Shown here: positions 1 through 9,436 of the stretch, piece after piece
Position numbering within the stretch: position 1 is the stretch's first letter
How the letters are laid out: the number at the start of each line of letters is the position of its first letter
Assembly: GCA_013140405.1 (NCBI GenBank)
Contig: JABFSV010000133.1
Span: forward strand, 1-13,043
Length of the DNA stretch: 13,043 nucleotides
Direction of reading: 5' to 3'
Origin: Methyloglobulus sp.
Lineage (GTDB): Bacteria; Pseudomonadota; Gammaproteobacteria; Methylococcales; Methylomonadaceae
Position numbers and translations under genes: made by a program
Notes under the pieces: generated by a model
What the model saw: only the letters and a program-made list of their open reading frames with translations
Database searches by the model: none
What the model was told of the DNA's origin: nothing

Positions 1-3000
1 ATCCCATTGGTTTTTTAAGGTAAGGTCGCCGTCATAGTTAATTTCAATTCCTGGGCGTAGGTGTATTCCTATATCCTTACCGAGCGTGTTACTGACGTGT
101 TTTATGTTTTCACTCGTCATATAAGTATCGGTATTATCCTTTATGGTAAAAATATCGAATTCATTGATTTCTCCAGGGATAAAAAAATCTTTATTACTGT
201 ATTTTTTTACGCCTTCTGCATAGAAGCCACTAAAGCCTGTCACGACATCAGCAGCAATAGGCTTAATCGCCACGCCATCATCTACACCATTGTTATCGCT
301 GTCTGTCCGCAATGCGCGTAACACAACCTCACCACCATTACCTTTTGAGCCACCACTGACATCAATCGACGATCCACTATTAATTTCTATGCCGTTCTTG
401 TGATCGGAATCTACATCGGTTGATGACAATAACACCTTGCCGCCATTTGCAGTGTTGCCCGTTCCTTTGGCGCTCAGTTCCGCACCTTTGGCTAGTGAAA
501 CCTTGTCTCCGGCGTACACTTTTATGACACCACCTTGACTGATGCCATCCGCATTGAGCTTACCCGACAGGATGACATCACCTTGGTCAGCGGATAAGGT
601 GATTTTATTGGCAGTGATGCTGTTAGCTGAGCCCTGTATAATATTGTCCTGACGCGAACGTACTGACAGTTCATTCGAGACACCAGCAGCCATCAACACA
701 TCCATCAAGCCGTCAAATCCTGACTTGACGCTAAACCCAGCCACATCAAGTATTGCGCTACCCGCTTTGGCTTTTATCTCGCCTAACAATTCGATATTTT
801 GTTTTGCCGCCTGTAAGTCCAGTTTACCTCCCGCAGCCTTGCCGCCTCCGGTGCTTACATCAACTTTGGAACCTGCTGCCAGGACAATTTTACCTTGGTC
901 GGCAATCGCACTAAACGTACCGCCAGGGGTATTGTCGAAAGTATCGGCAAAGCGCACCTTGCGTCCGGCCAAATCAATCTGCGCTTGCGAACCAACCAGG
1001 ATGTCACCATTCAAGCTGTGCAATCCTAACTGACCGGAAGGCAATACTGCTTCGGCATTAAAATTGATGGCATTGGCAGTCACATTGACAGTACCCCCAA
1101 AATCAGTAATGGTAGGTACGTTGGTATTGGCATGAGAATCAAACAACGCTTGATACCCTATCGCATTGATATTCAGCTTTTTTCCTGCGGACGAAGCAAT
1201 GTAGCCTGAAGTCAGATGCAAATTAGAGTCAATGTTTAAAGTGCCGTTACCTACTGACGTAAAATCCTTTGCAGCATCAATGTTGACTGAATTGAATCCA
1301 TTGATGTTGAAAATGCCATTACCTTGGTTATAACTAGTTGCCGAGATATTCAATTCACCTGAGCCAGTACCTTGCTTACTGGAAGTGACATCAAAAGTAT
1401 TCTGGAAAAGAATGCTATTGGCTTGTAATCCGGCGGATTGATTGGCTTTGCCAAAACCTGACAAGCCACCTGCATTGATGACCAAACGGTCAAATGTCAA
1501 TGGATCCAAAACGCCCGTTCCATCCAGTTTGCCAACATTGCCGTAAAAATTGATGGTTTCGCGTCCAGTCAATATCAATTCGTCAACCGTCAATTTCGAC
1601 AATTCCGAATTGGATAGATTAAGGTCATTCGATAGTAGATTGCTGACCTCACCGATATTAATGGTGTTGGCACTCAAGTTTAAAGAGCCTCCCTGCATTT
1701 GGATGTCCCCGAATATTTTTGTAGACTGGGCAGCATCGATTAGCATGGACTTGTTTGCGCTAAGTGTTGCACCTGCCTCAACTAACAACTCACCTACTTT
1801 TCCTGGGGCTTGCGTTCTGTTTAAGGACACTTGTTGATCGCTTGAGAGTTTTAAAAGAGCGCCATCACCACTGACATTCAGTATTTTATCGCCCGTTTTG
1901 ACAGAACCTTTGGCAATCAATTCTGCACCTTTTTTTACCGTTATCTTCTGGGTTGCGGCAACAATCAGGTCGGTCGCTTGAACATGGGCATTTTTGTCGA
2001 ACACAACTTCTTCCGACGAAACAGTTATGTCGGTTGCCCCCGTGTTGATATTGCTGGTACGTTCGCCACCCAAGAGCAAACTGCCAATATTCAGGCCCGT
2101 CAAATCATCTGCCAACACCTCAAGTATTCCGGCTGTAGGTGTTGCGCTGAGGGCTTTGACAATCTTGAGGCGATCAGCCGCAATATCCATCCTTGCGCCC
2201 CGACCACCAGGAGAGGACACTTTGAAGTCCCCATCCAGAGTAAGTTTGGTTTGGGCGTTTTTAATGACTACTTGACCGCTGTCTTTGGGCAGTATGGGGG
2301 TAATGGTTTCTTTACTGATAGCACGTTGACTATAGAAATTATTGGCTGTTAACTCCTCGTATTGTGAATGTTTACGGATATCAGTACCGCTTTCAATCAA
2401 GAAACCACTCCAGCGGGCATCTTGTGTTCCTGTTCCAGCGAGAGCCTGAAAACCGCCCACAACAGGTAAGCCGGCCGAGTTAATAGTAGTGGCATTCTGG
2501 TCTTGGGTTTCCGCTTGCGGAGTGATGAGGAAAGCACCCGGCAGTAAAGCATATCGTGCTGGCAATATTGTGTAAAACCCAGCCGCTAACTTGTCCGTAC
2601 CGTTTAAGAAAACTTGGCTACCAACCGCTGCTTGGTAATTGCCCAGTAAGCCCTGGGCATGATCGAATGGCGCTAATGATGAACCTAAATTCGGTAGTAT
2701 GGCGAACCCCCCATTATAAGAAGGGCTATTGCTATCCAAGTAGTCGAATGAACCACCAATTCCTGGTTGAAACTCATAGGCCAGCAAATCGCCGCCACCA
2801 GAAAGATCGACTGTACTGCCTTTTTTGATATTGACTTCCGGTGCCGATAACACCAGTTTTTTCTCTGGTGGTGCGTTTAATACTAGGCTTGTCTGTTGCA
2901 ACGGATATAACCAATCCTGGCCAGCAGAGATCACTCCAAACGGAATTAATTGTCCTGCACCGGATACGGAGGTTAGGCTACCGTTGCCAAGAGATAGCGA

Positions 3001-6000
3001 TTTGCTTGCAGTAAGATTAATTGTTCCAAACGGCGCTTTTATTGTGCCGTTCTGGTTGATGGTAGATGCCTCAAAATTCAACACACCGCCTGCCGAAAGC
3101 GGAGAAATATCATTGTTGCCACTGGGGGATACGGTAATTTTTCCGGTTGGGTTGTTTGCAACGGCGAACGTAAATTTTGTCAGTGTCGAGGGGTAAATTT
3201 GGCTGGCAGTAAAGTTAATATCTGCGGCAGTCATTAATTTACCAACAAAATCACTACTGTTCTTGGGCACTGACTCGGTATTGCTTTCCTCTTTAAGAAT
3301 CCCGACCGCACGGATATCATGCTCGCTCTTAAAATTGAGGGTATTAAAACCATCCCAACGCGAACTACCACCAAACTCAGTCCACAGTGTGTTGGCCGTA
3401 AACTTTCCGCCACCGGATATCGGCAATTGTGTTGGTTCACGAAGTTCGAACCTTGATGAACCCACTCTCAAATAAGCGGTATTTAAAGTGACTGATCCCG
3501 TCGTTTCGTCATTCAAGCCCAGCCATCCTATCGCCGGCGCATCAATATCGATAAGGTTTCCTACGGATAAATTCACATCACCTAAAAAGTTAACAAAAGT
3601 ATTTTTTTCGGCAAATTGTAATACCCCGTTACTGTCCCTCTCCTCATTGACATTGAGTACTTTAAGACGGAGATCATCAAAGCCACCACCCGTAATTTTG
3701 TCGCTCCCAATAGTTGCCTTGCCATTTAGACCCAGCTCATCAAGATTTGCACCAAACTGAGCTTTATCATCCAATTGTTTCGTATAGTCCTGTTGCACGT
3801 TAAGTGTCAGTGAACCAAACGGTGGAGGGAAAATATCCGAAATCGGCCGTTGCGAGCGGTCGAGGATCAAATCCAACCGACCGCCATTAGTTGTTGCAGA
3901 ACCTGCCAAACCCAATAATTCACCATCAAAAACGCCGCCCTCCGCGGCCTGCAAAATAATTTTGCCTGCATTAGACCCGACTTGGGTACTGACTGTATGA
4001 GTGCTGCCAGGATCAGCAGAAAGTATATCGAGCTTTGCTTTAGTGCCGGACACATCAATTTTTGATCCGTCTTCAAGAATGACATAACCTCTGTTCGTTG
4101 ATAGGCTAATATCCCCCCCGTCCAGTACATCACCGGTAACTTTTCCAAGGGCATCCACAGGATTTAATATTGTTGTTCCCTTTGCCTGTAATTGCCCATG
4201 TTGCCCTAGCCATATGGCTTGGGTTGGAACATAATCTGATGCGTCACTTGCTAAAATTTTGAGGTCAATTGTTCCTGCTGGCGCATTAATAAGACCATCG
4301 ACATAGATACCGCCAAACCCCTTTGCCGCTAGTTTAATCGTCGCTTGCTTGTCTCCCAGGATTTTACTGCCTGTTTCCAGGTTTATGCTTTCCGAAGTCA
4401 GGCTTAAATCGACTGGCTTTCGCAAATGATCTGGCAAGGTTTCAATCTTACTAAAAGCAGCAATTGAATTGCTGCTTGCCTGTTGCTGATAGTTATCCTT
4501 AAAAAACCAGTTTTGTTGAATCAAATTCAATGTCGTGTTTTCTTTAACCGTCAGGTTTAAACCACCCGACACATTGATTTCGCCAAAACTTTTGATGCCG
4601 TCGATATCTAAATAGCCGTCTTCAACACCTAATACTAAGGGAGAGCTAAGCAAATCAGCAGTATCTGGAACTCCCACAATAATTTTTTCAGCGAATGGCG
4701 CTAAACTTAAACTGCCGCCTTCAGATAAACTGTATGCCGATAATTTGCCGTTTATCTGAAAGGCAGGTGGAAGACCCGTGTCATTCAATTTTTGTGTCGC
4801 AAGGTTGATAGCACCGCCTTTACCCGCTGTTAATTGCCCATTCTGCGTTAACCAAGCCCCTCCATCGGCATGGATTGCCGAGCCTGCTTGCAAATCGAGG
4901 CCACCAGCCGCAGTCAGTGACACCGATCCAGCGTCCGTCACTATATCTTCAGTTGGCGTGGCATCCAATCCTAATGCGAAATCATTCACCCAAAGCCCAG
5001 ACACGTCTAAGTTTGCTTTAGGCCCTACAGTTAATAGGCCAGAAGTAAATCCAATCGTAGGATCTACTGACCCCGGATTTGTACCACTTGTTAATTTAAT
5101 ATTGCCGCCAGCAGCCAGGATGCTGCCCTGGACATCAATATCATCTGCAACCAAATCGAATTGGCTGCCCTTTATAATTTGGGTTGTGGATGAGTTAGTT
5201 TCAACAGTCGGTAGCTTTATAATTTCGCCAGACTTTCCTGGTGTCATTTCAATCTTAGCGCCAGACGCAATGGTCGCATTGCCCTGCGTTTTAATACTTA
5301 GTTTTTGTATGCCGGAATGATTTATCGAATCGGTTGATAGCACCAGGTCTGCTGGTTGATTGTCATTATCTACTGGAAATTCATCGTCCAGGGCAAGATT
5401 GAGTCCATTTCCTTGAGTTTGGAATAAAACGTTTTGGGTAGGATTGAAGAAGTTCTGGCTATTATTATTGATAGAAAACTCACCGCCAAAAGCCTTAGAA
5501 GTGGTATCACGCTGGAATAAACCACTCGCTGCTCCAGCAACCAAATCACCATTCCAGGATAGATTGGCGGTTGTAATATTTAGCGCCCCAGCATCTAAGC
5601 CTTCTTGATAACCCTGTTCAAACTGTCCCTTTCCGAATAGGCCATCGGCTTGCCAAATTTTAGTCACCCCCCATTTCTCATGCTCTTCTTTATAAGCACC
5701 GAAGACGGCCTGGTAATGTTCATTTGGATCGGCATCGCTAATATCAATAATTTTGCCGTAATCAGTCAACAACTTCGAGGTGTTGATATACCCAGCTTGA
5801 TAGTTAATGGTGCCGCCGGATATGTTAATTTTTGCCCCAGGGTTAACAATAACATCACCAGCAGAGGTCAAATTGATTGTTCCACCTTTTCCTAAGCGCT
5901 CGTCGATACCACGCTCAATTAGGGCTTCAGCGCCGCTAATATCAACGATGGGGGTTTTATCGCGTATATCCACCTGGATGGTTTGGCCTTGTAAAACCCC

Positions 6001-7365
6001 TCCTTTCTGTAAGGGCGAATCACGCAATTCAAAACTTTGCACCGGCACACCGACAACATTGCGCGATACTGAAGCTGTTATGTTTTTAGTGCCTGACACA
6101 TCAATTAGTGCACCACTATCCAAAATAATCCGGCCTTGATTATTAGAATCTGTAGCCGAAGTAGGGACGGATGGATTGATGGAGGCCTCAATGTTAATTT
6201 TGCCGCCAGGAACACCCAATGCCGAACCTGATTGTAAATGCACGGTGTGGGCTGAAACCTGCATGTAAGACAATGGCTGTTTCTGCCCATCGATTGCTTT
6301 GCCACCGTCTGGGTCGGCAATTATTTGGGTTTTGCTGCCTGCTGCAAAGGTTACTTTAGCTTTAGTTCCCAAGCCATCTTTCAAGTCTTCACTTCTAATT
6401 GTGGTGCTAGACTCCAGTGTCCCACCTTTGTTTATCCCACCTTCACGGGCAAGTAGGCGGATTGAGCCATTAACATTTGTTGCCGTAGTCGCACTGATAC
6501 GACCTGCTTGATTGACTGCAAACCCAGCTAACGTAACATTACCTTGGCGAGCCAGAATATTGCCTAAATTGGCATTTGTCACTTTTCCGCCAGTGCCAAC
6601 TTCCACCAGCAATCCGGCAAAATCGCTGTTAGCGGCCGAATCGGTAGGTTGTAAGTAAACCTTATCCTTACTGGCGACTAGAATAATTTGTCCGAATTTA
6701 TCTGTCTCTATGCTACCGGCGTTAGTGACAGTTGGGGCCGCCATGATAAGCCGACCATTCTCGCCGATATGAATTTTTGCACCTGCCTTAACATCAATGG
6801 CTGATTTGCTTGAACCCGGCTCTGCAACCAATGCAGCCCCACCACCAGAATCTTTAAAGTAATTGACAATACCGCTTGTTTTGAACACTTCGGGTGAAAT
6901 ATTGAGAGCCGAAGCAACCAATGTATTGGCATTGACGGTTGAATCTTTGCCAAATACGAAACCGTTTTTGTTATAGAGGTAGATTTGACCATTTGCAGTA
7001 ATTTTTCCCAATATCTGGCTAGGATCATCTTGGAAAATGCGGTTTAACGCGATGGACGTACTGTTCGGCTGTTGAAATTTAACTTGGTTTTTCGTGCCAA
7101 CATTGAATTTCTCCCAGTTGAGAATAGCACGGTCAGATGTTTGATTGATCTGTAAGGTATTGCCAATAGTCTGATGGGTTGCACTGCCAAACGTTGACCA
7201 AACTTGTGCTGGTATAGGTAAAATATTGTTTTGGGCGAAGCCTGGTGTTACGTAGCTTATTAACACGCCGCCTGCCAAGGCTATCCGTATGCAAGCTGAC
7301 AGTGGCTTTAACCTCAAATGTTCAGACACGTCTATTTGCTGGTTTGGTCTAGTTTTATTGGGCAT
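1..7365 (-). CDS. Giant filamentous-haemagglutinin-like TpsA exoprotein, C-terminus beyond the window
   Basis: This is the secreted partner of a two-partner secretion system, probably a surface adhesin. From ATG 7365 the frame stays open for 2455 codons to the left edge; I found no in-frame stop. An in-frame stop at 7375-7377 makes this the first ATG, and a weak GAGA stands about 7 bases before it. Residues 1-44 form an extended signal peptide: a basic n-region, a hydrophobic stretch near residues 24-40, and a likely cut after PGFA. The TPS (haemagglutination activity) domain follows, with an SIALNRI motif near residue 103 and NKNG at 132-135, equivalent to NPNG in FhaA. The rest is Gly/Asn/Ser-rich beta-helix-type sequence with a recurring IDVSG-like motif. 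Residues 1596-1615 contain ILPARYALLPGAF, which I recognise as the DUF3739 signature of very long FHA-like proteins. The only cysteine codon lies in the signal peptide. The transporter gene lies just upstream. The adhesin role is inferred; a toxin-tipped CDI-type end cannot be judged. Confidence 0.93.
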   Translation of the reverse strand, partial: MPNKTRPNQQIDVSEHLRLKPLSACIRIALAGGVLISYVTPGFAQNNILPIPAQVWSTFGSATHQTIGNTLQINQTSDRAILNWEKFNVGTKNQVKFQQPNSTSIALNRIFQDDPSQILGKITANGQIYLYNKNGFVFGKDSTVNANTLVASALNISPEVFKTSGIVNYFKDSGGGAALVAEPGSSKSAIDVKAGAKIHIGENGRLIMAAPTVTNAGSIETDKFGQIILVASKDKVYLQPTDSAANSDFAGLLVEVGTGGKVTNANLGNILARQGNVTLAGFAVNQAGRISATTATNVNGSIRLLAREGGINKGGTLESSTTIRSEDLKDGLGTKAKVTFAAGSKTQIIADPDGGKAIDGQKQPLSYMQVSAHTVHLQSGSALGVPGGKINIEASINPSVPTSATDSNNQGRIILDSGALIDVSGTKNITASVSRNVVGVPVQSFELRDSPLQKGGVLQGQTIQVDIRDKTPIVDISGAEALIERGIDERLGKGGTINLTSAGDVIVNPGAKINISGGTINYQAGYINTSKLLTDYGKIIDISDADPNEHYQAVFGAYKEEHEKWGVTKIWQADGLFGKGQFEQGYQEGLDAGALNITTANLSWNGDLVAGAASGLFQRDTTSKAFGGEFSINNNSQNFFNPTQNVLFQTQGNGLNLALDDEFPVDNDNQPADLVLSTDSINHSGIQKLSIKTQGNATIASGAKIEMTPGKSGEIIKLPTVETNSSTTQIIKGSQFDLVADDIDVQGSILAAGGNIKLTSGTNPGSVDPTIGFTSGLLTVGPKANLDVSGLWVNDFALGLDATPTEDIVTDAGSVSLTAAGGLDLQAGSAIHADGGAWLTQNGQLTAGKGGAINLATQKLNDTGLPPAFQINGKLSAYSLSEGGSLSLAPFAEKIIVGVPDTADLLSSPLVLGVEDGYLDIDGIKSFGEINVSGGLNLTVKENTTLNLIQQNWFFKDNYQQQASSNSIAAFSKIETLPDHLRKPVDLSLTSESINLETGSKILGDKQATIKLAAKGFGGIYVDGLINAPAGTIDLKILASDASDYVPTQAIWLGQHGQLQAKGTTILNPVDALGKVTGDVLDGGDISLSTNRGYVILEDGSKIDVSGTKAKLDILSADPGSTHTVSTQVGSNAGKIILQAAEGGVFDGELLGLAGSATTNGGRLDLILDRSQRPISDIFPPPFGSLTLNVQQDYTKQLDDKAQFGANLDELGLNGKATIGSDKITGGGFDDLRLKVLNVNEERDSNGVLQFAEKNTFVNFLGDVNLSVGNLIDIDAPAIGWLGLNDETTGSVTLNTAYLRVGSSRFELREPTQLPISGGGKFTANTLWTEFGGSSRWDGFNTLNFKSEHDIRAVGILKEESNTESVPKNSSDFVGKLMTAADINFTASQIYPSTLTKFTFAVANNPTGKITVSPSGNNDISPLSAGGVLNFEASTINQNGTIKAPFGTINLTASKSLSLGNGSLTSVSGAGQLIPFGVISAGQDWLYPLQQTSLVLNAPPEKKLVLSAPEVNIKKGSTVDLSGGGDLLAYEFQPGIGGSFDYLDSNSPSYNGGFAILPNLGSSLAPFDHAQGLLGNYQAAVGSQVFLNGTDKLAAGFYTILPARYALLPGAFLITPQAETQDQNATTINSAGLPVVGGFQALAGTGTQDARWSGFLIESGTDIRKHSQYEELTANNFYSQRAISKETITPILPKDSGQVVIKNAQTKLTLDGDFKVSSPGGRGARMDIAADRLKIVKALSATPTAGILEVLADDLTGLNIGSLLLGGERTSNINTGATDITVSSEEVVFDKNAHVQATDLIVAATQKITVKKGAELIAKGSVKTGDKILNVSGDGALLKLSSDQQVSLNRTQAPGKVGELLVEAGATLSANKSMLIDAAQSTKIFGDIQMQGGSLNLSANTINIGEVSNLLSNDLNLSNSELSKLTVDELILTGRETINFYGNVGKLDGTGVLDPLTFDRLVINAGGLSGFGKANQSAGLQANSILFQNTFDVTSSKQGTGSGELNISATSYNQGNGIFNINGFNSVNIDAAKDFTSVGNGTLNIDSNLHLTSGYIASSAGKKLNINAIGYQALFDSHANTNVPTITDFGGTVNVTANAINFNAEAVLPSGQLGLHSLNGDILVGSQAQIDLAGRKVRFADTFDNTPGGTFSAIADQGKIVLAAGSKVDVSTGGGKAAGGKLDLQAAKQNIELLGEIKAKAGSAILDVAGFSVKSGFDGLMDVLMAAGVSNELSVRSRQDNIIQGSANSITANKITLSADQGDVILSGKLNADGISQGGVIKVYAGDKVSLAKGAELSAKGTGNTANGGKVLLSSTDVDSDHKNGIEINSGSSIDVSGGSKGNGGEVVLRALRTDSDNNGVDDGVAIKPIAADVVTGFSGFYAEGVKKYSNKDFFIPGEINEFDIFTIKDNTDTYMTSENIKHVSNTLGKDIGIHLRPGIEINYDGDLTLKNQWD

Positions 7366-7398
7366 AGCTTGTCTCTATCATGAACATCCACTTTTTTG

Positions 7399-7419
7399 AA
7401 ACCATTCTGCGAATGGTTT
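7399..7419 (-). other. Perfect 9-bp hairpin in the tpsB-tpsA spacer
   Basis: The inverted repeat AAACCATTC / GAATGGTTT has a 3-base loop. It lies 46 bases after the tpsB stop and 33 bases before the tpsA start. On the transcribed (minus) strand it is followed by CAAAAAAG, not a U-run, so it is not a standard terminator. It may mark an RNA processing site or tune how much of the longer downstream gene is made. The function is inferred only. Confidence 0.5.
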
Positions 7420-7465
7420 ATGGGTAGACGTATGGTTATGTAAAAAGCAATAGAATGGTCGTCTG

Positions 7466-9112
7466 TCAAAACGCTGCCGCGACGCTAAAATGTAATTTTG
7501 GGTCACCTGCTTTAACAGGATCTAAAGTCAGCAGCGGGAATCCTAAGTCCAATACCCCATTAAAATATTTCCACATTTGGAATCGCACACCAAAACCTGC
7601 ACTTGCCAAGCTATAGCTTTTGGGACTGCCCGGCAAAGCCTGTTTTATCCCACCCACGCCACCGTCAACAAACGCCAATGCTTGCAGCTTATCAATGTAA
7701 TCGAAACTTAACGGTGCTAACCTGGGTGACCTCAGTTCAAGAGATCCAGAAAGACCATTGTCGGATAAAGCCTGGGTTTCAAAATAACCACGTATGGAGT
7801 CCATACCACCCAGGGAAAACTGCTCATTACTGATTAACGGTGAATCGGCAAGCTGTGCAGAAAAGCGGCTGGCGAGTTCCATTTCGTACGGCAAATCGTG
7901 GTTATAACTTGCATCGGCTGCTAAATAGGCATAATCGGGACGAGCATTAAAACGTTTACGCTCAAATTCATCGGGCGTATTCCCCAAACCTCGTACCGCA
8001 AAATTGGCTTCGATATTAAATGATGCCTGAGACTCTTCGTTGTTGATGGAAGCGCTGTATTGCACCATAAACGGCAAATAGGCGATGGGGGTAACAAGCT
8101 TATCTGCGCCGATTAAAATAAGATCTTCCTGGAAGTCTTTATAATCAGCACCTAACGTTAAACTGTGGGAATAATTGTCGAAGCCTGGCAAGGGTTTAAT
8201 GAACCGAAGACCATAGATATTTCCAATTCCGACAACTGATAATGCGCCCGCGTTTGCAATTTGGGCATTTGATGATGAGCTTACGGCGTACAACGCCAGC
8301 TTGGCATCGGTGTAGGGAATAGGCATGGCATAAGTGCCAGCCCAAACATCGACTTCGTCGTTATTCTCAGGCGATACCTGATACATCAAGGATGCACTGT
8401 GAAATTTTTGCCACAAATTGTCGTAATGCAGCGAGGAAACCAATCTTAGCCGACTAGTCGAGGACGTATTGCGGCCATTTAATTCTACTCGTCCATGTAA
8501 CGGTAATTGATCTTTTACCTTAAGATCAACTTCCAGAGTCCCTGGGGTATCACCCGCCCTTAACACGGGCGTGATTTTACGGTCTTCACTCTGGTTGCCC
8601 AATTCTTCAAGCTGCTTTTGCATGACTGGCATATTAGGTACTTTGCCTTCCGCTAGTTCGGGTATGCCTGTCTTGATTCGACCTAAAGAAAAATACCTCG
8701 AATCCGTAACACGCAACCTGGACACCTTGCCTTCAATGATTTGCAAGTAGACCACGCCATTTTCGACATTCTGCTCTGGAATATCGACCGACACGGTTTG
8801 ATAACCTTTGTTACGGTACATATCTTCCAAAGCGCTCCGTGCTTTATCGACTGTATCTATGTTTTTATTTGGGCCTAGATAAGGGTACACCGTGCGTTCA
8901 ATAACGGTATTTTCAAGCAAGGTATTGCCTTTGACACGCAATTCCAGCAAATCAAAACGAGCCTCATCAGCCGCAGCTTGGGCTTCTGCTCCAGGTTCTG
9001 TTGTTTTTGTTTGGGCTTCTGTCTCCGTTGGTGGTGCTTGGGGAGTTTCAGATGCAAAGATGATTCCAGAATTAATCCCCAAAAATAAACTCAACAGGGA
9101 AATAGACTTCAT
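7466..9112 (-). CDS. TpsB outer-membrane transporter of the ShlB/FhaC/HecB family
   Basis: This Omp85-superfamily protein recognises the TPS domain of its TpsA partner in the periplasm and moves it across the outer membrane without ATP. I chose ATG 9112 (548 aa) because it gives a compact signal peptide starting MKSIS and ending near IIFA, with GAAGA a few bases upstream. An in-frame ATG at 9142 adds ten residues and is possible. Numbering from 9112: signal peptide 1-20; Pro/Glu/Gln/Thr-rich linker about 21-50; first POTRA domain about 53-135, starting FDLLELRVKGNT; second POTRA about 136-202; then a 16-strand-type beta-barrel. The barrel carries the conserved SIRGY motif (RGY at 441-443), which in FhaC sits at the tip of loop L6, and FVDGG at 481-485. 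The last residue is Phe, the usual outer-membrane protein ending. The length fits the family (about 550-590). tpsA starts 100 bp downstream, so this is very likely its dedicated transporter. Confidence 0.95.
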   Translation of the reverse strand: MKSISLLSLFLGINSGIIFASETPQAPPTETEAQTKTTEPGAEAQAAADEARFDLLELRVKGNTLLENTVIERTVYPYLGPNKNIDTVDKARSALEDMYRNKGYQTVSVDIPEQNVENGVVYLQIIEGKVSRLRVTDSRYFSLGRIKTGIPELAEGKVPNMPVMQKQLEELGNQSEDRKITPVLRAGDTPGTLEVDLKVKDQLPLHGRVELNGRNTSSTSRLRLVSSLHYDNLWQKFHSASLMYQVSPENNDEVDVWAGTYAMPIPYTDAKLALYAVSSSSNAQIANAGALSVVGIGNIYGLRFIKPLPGFDNYSHSLTLGADYKDFQEDLILIGADKLVTPIAYLPFMVQYSASINNEESQASFNIEANFAVRGLGNTPDEFERKRFNARPDYAYLAADASYNHDLPYEMELASRFSAQLADSPLISNEQFSLGGMDSIRGYFETQALSDNGLSGSLELRSPRLAPLSFDYIDKLQALAFVDGGVGGIKQALPGSPKSYSLASAGFGVRFQMWKYFNGVLDLGFPLLTLDPVKAGDPKLHFSVAAAF

Positions 9113-9202
9113 TATTCTTCGATTTACTACCTGTGTGGGCATGTGTTATTGAGTCTTAGGGTTTCAGTGTGAATGTGGCCTTAATTCTTAAGCTATCTTG
9201 AA

Positions 9203-9282
9203 CAATGTCACTTAGCATTTGAAATATTGAACTGTTCCAAAATAGATTCAGGACTGACAATCTTATAAGCGCAATGTTACTT
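9203..9282. repeat. Short direct repeat CAATGTYACTT upstream of tpsB
   Basis: CAATGTCACTT at 9203-9213 and CAATGTTACTT at 9272-9282 match at 10 of 11 bases, with starts 69 bases apart. They lie about 90 and 160 bases upstream of the chosen tpsB start, where an activator site would be expected. A match of this size can occur by chance in AT-rich DNA. Confidence 0.3.
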
Positions 9283-9360
9283 TTTTATGACAGCATTACG
9301 TCTTTGGGAATAAGAGGGCGAAATAGAAACCTTGATAATTTTCTATTGGCTACAAACGCA

Positions 9361-9392
9361 CCAAGCCAATCGCCCGAAAACGATTGGCTTGG
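9361..9392 (-). terminator. Strong 12-bp hairpin, likely terminator of the PstS-like gene
   Basis: The perfect inverted repeat CCAAGCCAATCG / CGATTGGCTTGG has an 8-base loop and begins 44 bases downstream of the stop of the PstS-like gene. On the minus strand the bases after it are TGCGTTTGTAG, so the U-tract is poor. It fits either an atypical intrinsic terminator or a 3'-end protecting stem. It would insulate the tpsBA operon from upstream transcription. Confidence 0.65.
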
Positions 9393-9436
9393 CTGAATTG
9401 AAGTAATCCTTTACATAAAGGCGTTAACTAAAATAA

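Larger units (their letters stand above)
9113..9436. other. Intergenic region upstream of tpsB: hairpin plus a short direct repeat
   Basis: This gap separates tpsB from the PstS-like gene, both on the minus strand. It carries the hairpin at 9361-9392 and an 11-base direct repeat (10 of 11 identical) at 9203-9213 and 9272-9282. The tpsBA promoter must lie here if the hairpin terminates the upstream transcript. I found no convincing pair of -35 and -10 hexamers at normal spacing. I see no coding sequence or RNA gene. Confidence 0.5.

Noticed and set aside
61..6511. Many plus-strand reading frames of 60-180 codons, such as 4778-5320 and 1978-2352
   Set aside because: They lie opposite the continuous tpsA frame, have low-complexity Pro/Ser/Leu-rich translations with no domains, and arise from the skewed codon use of the repeat-rich gene.
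6708..7028. Minus-strand reading frames within tpsA in other phases (6708-7028, 6105-6320, 3867-4154)
   Set aside because: They overlap the TPS-domain or beta-helix coding frame, which is continuous and has clear motifs. They are shadows, not evidence of a frameshift.
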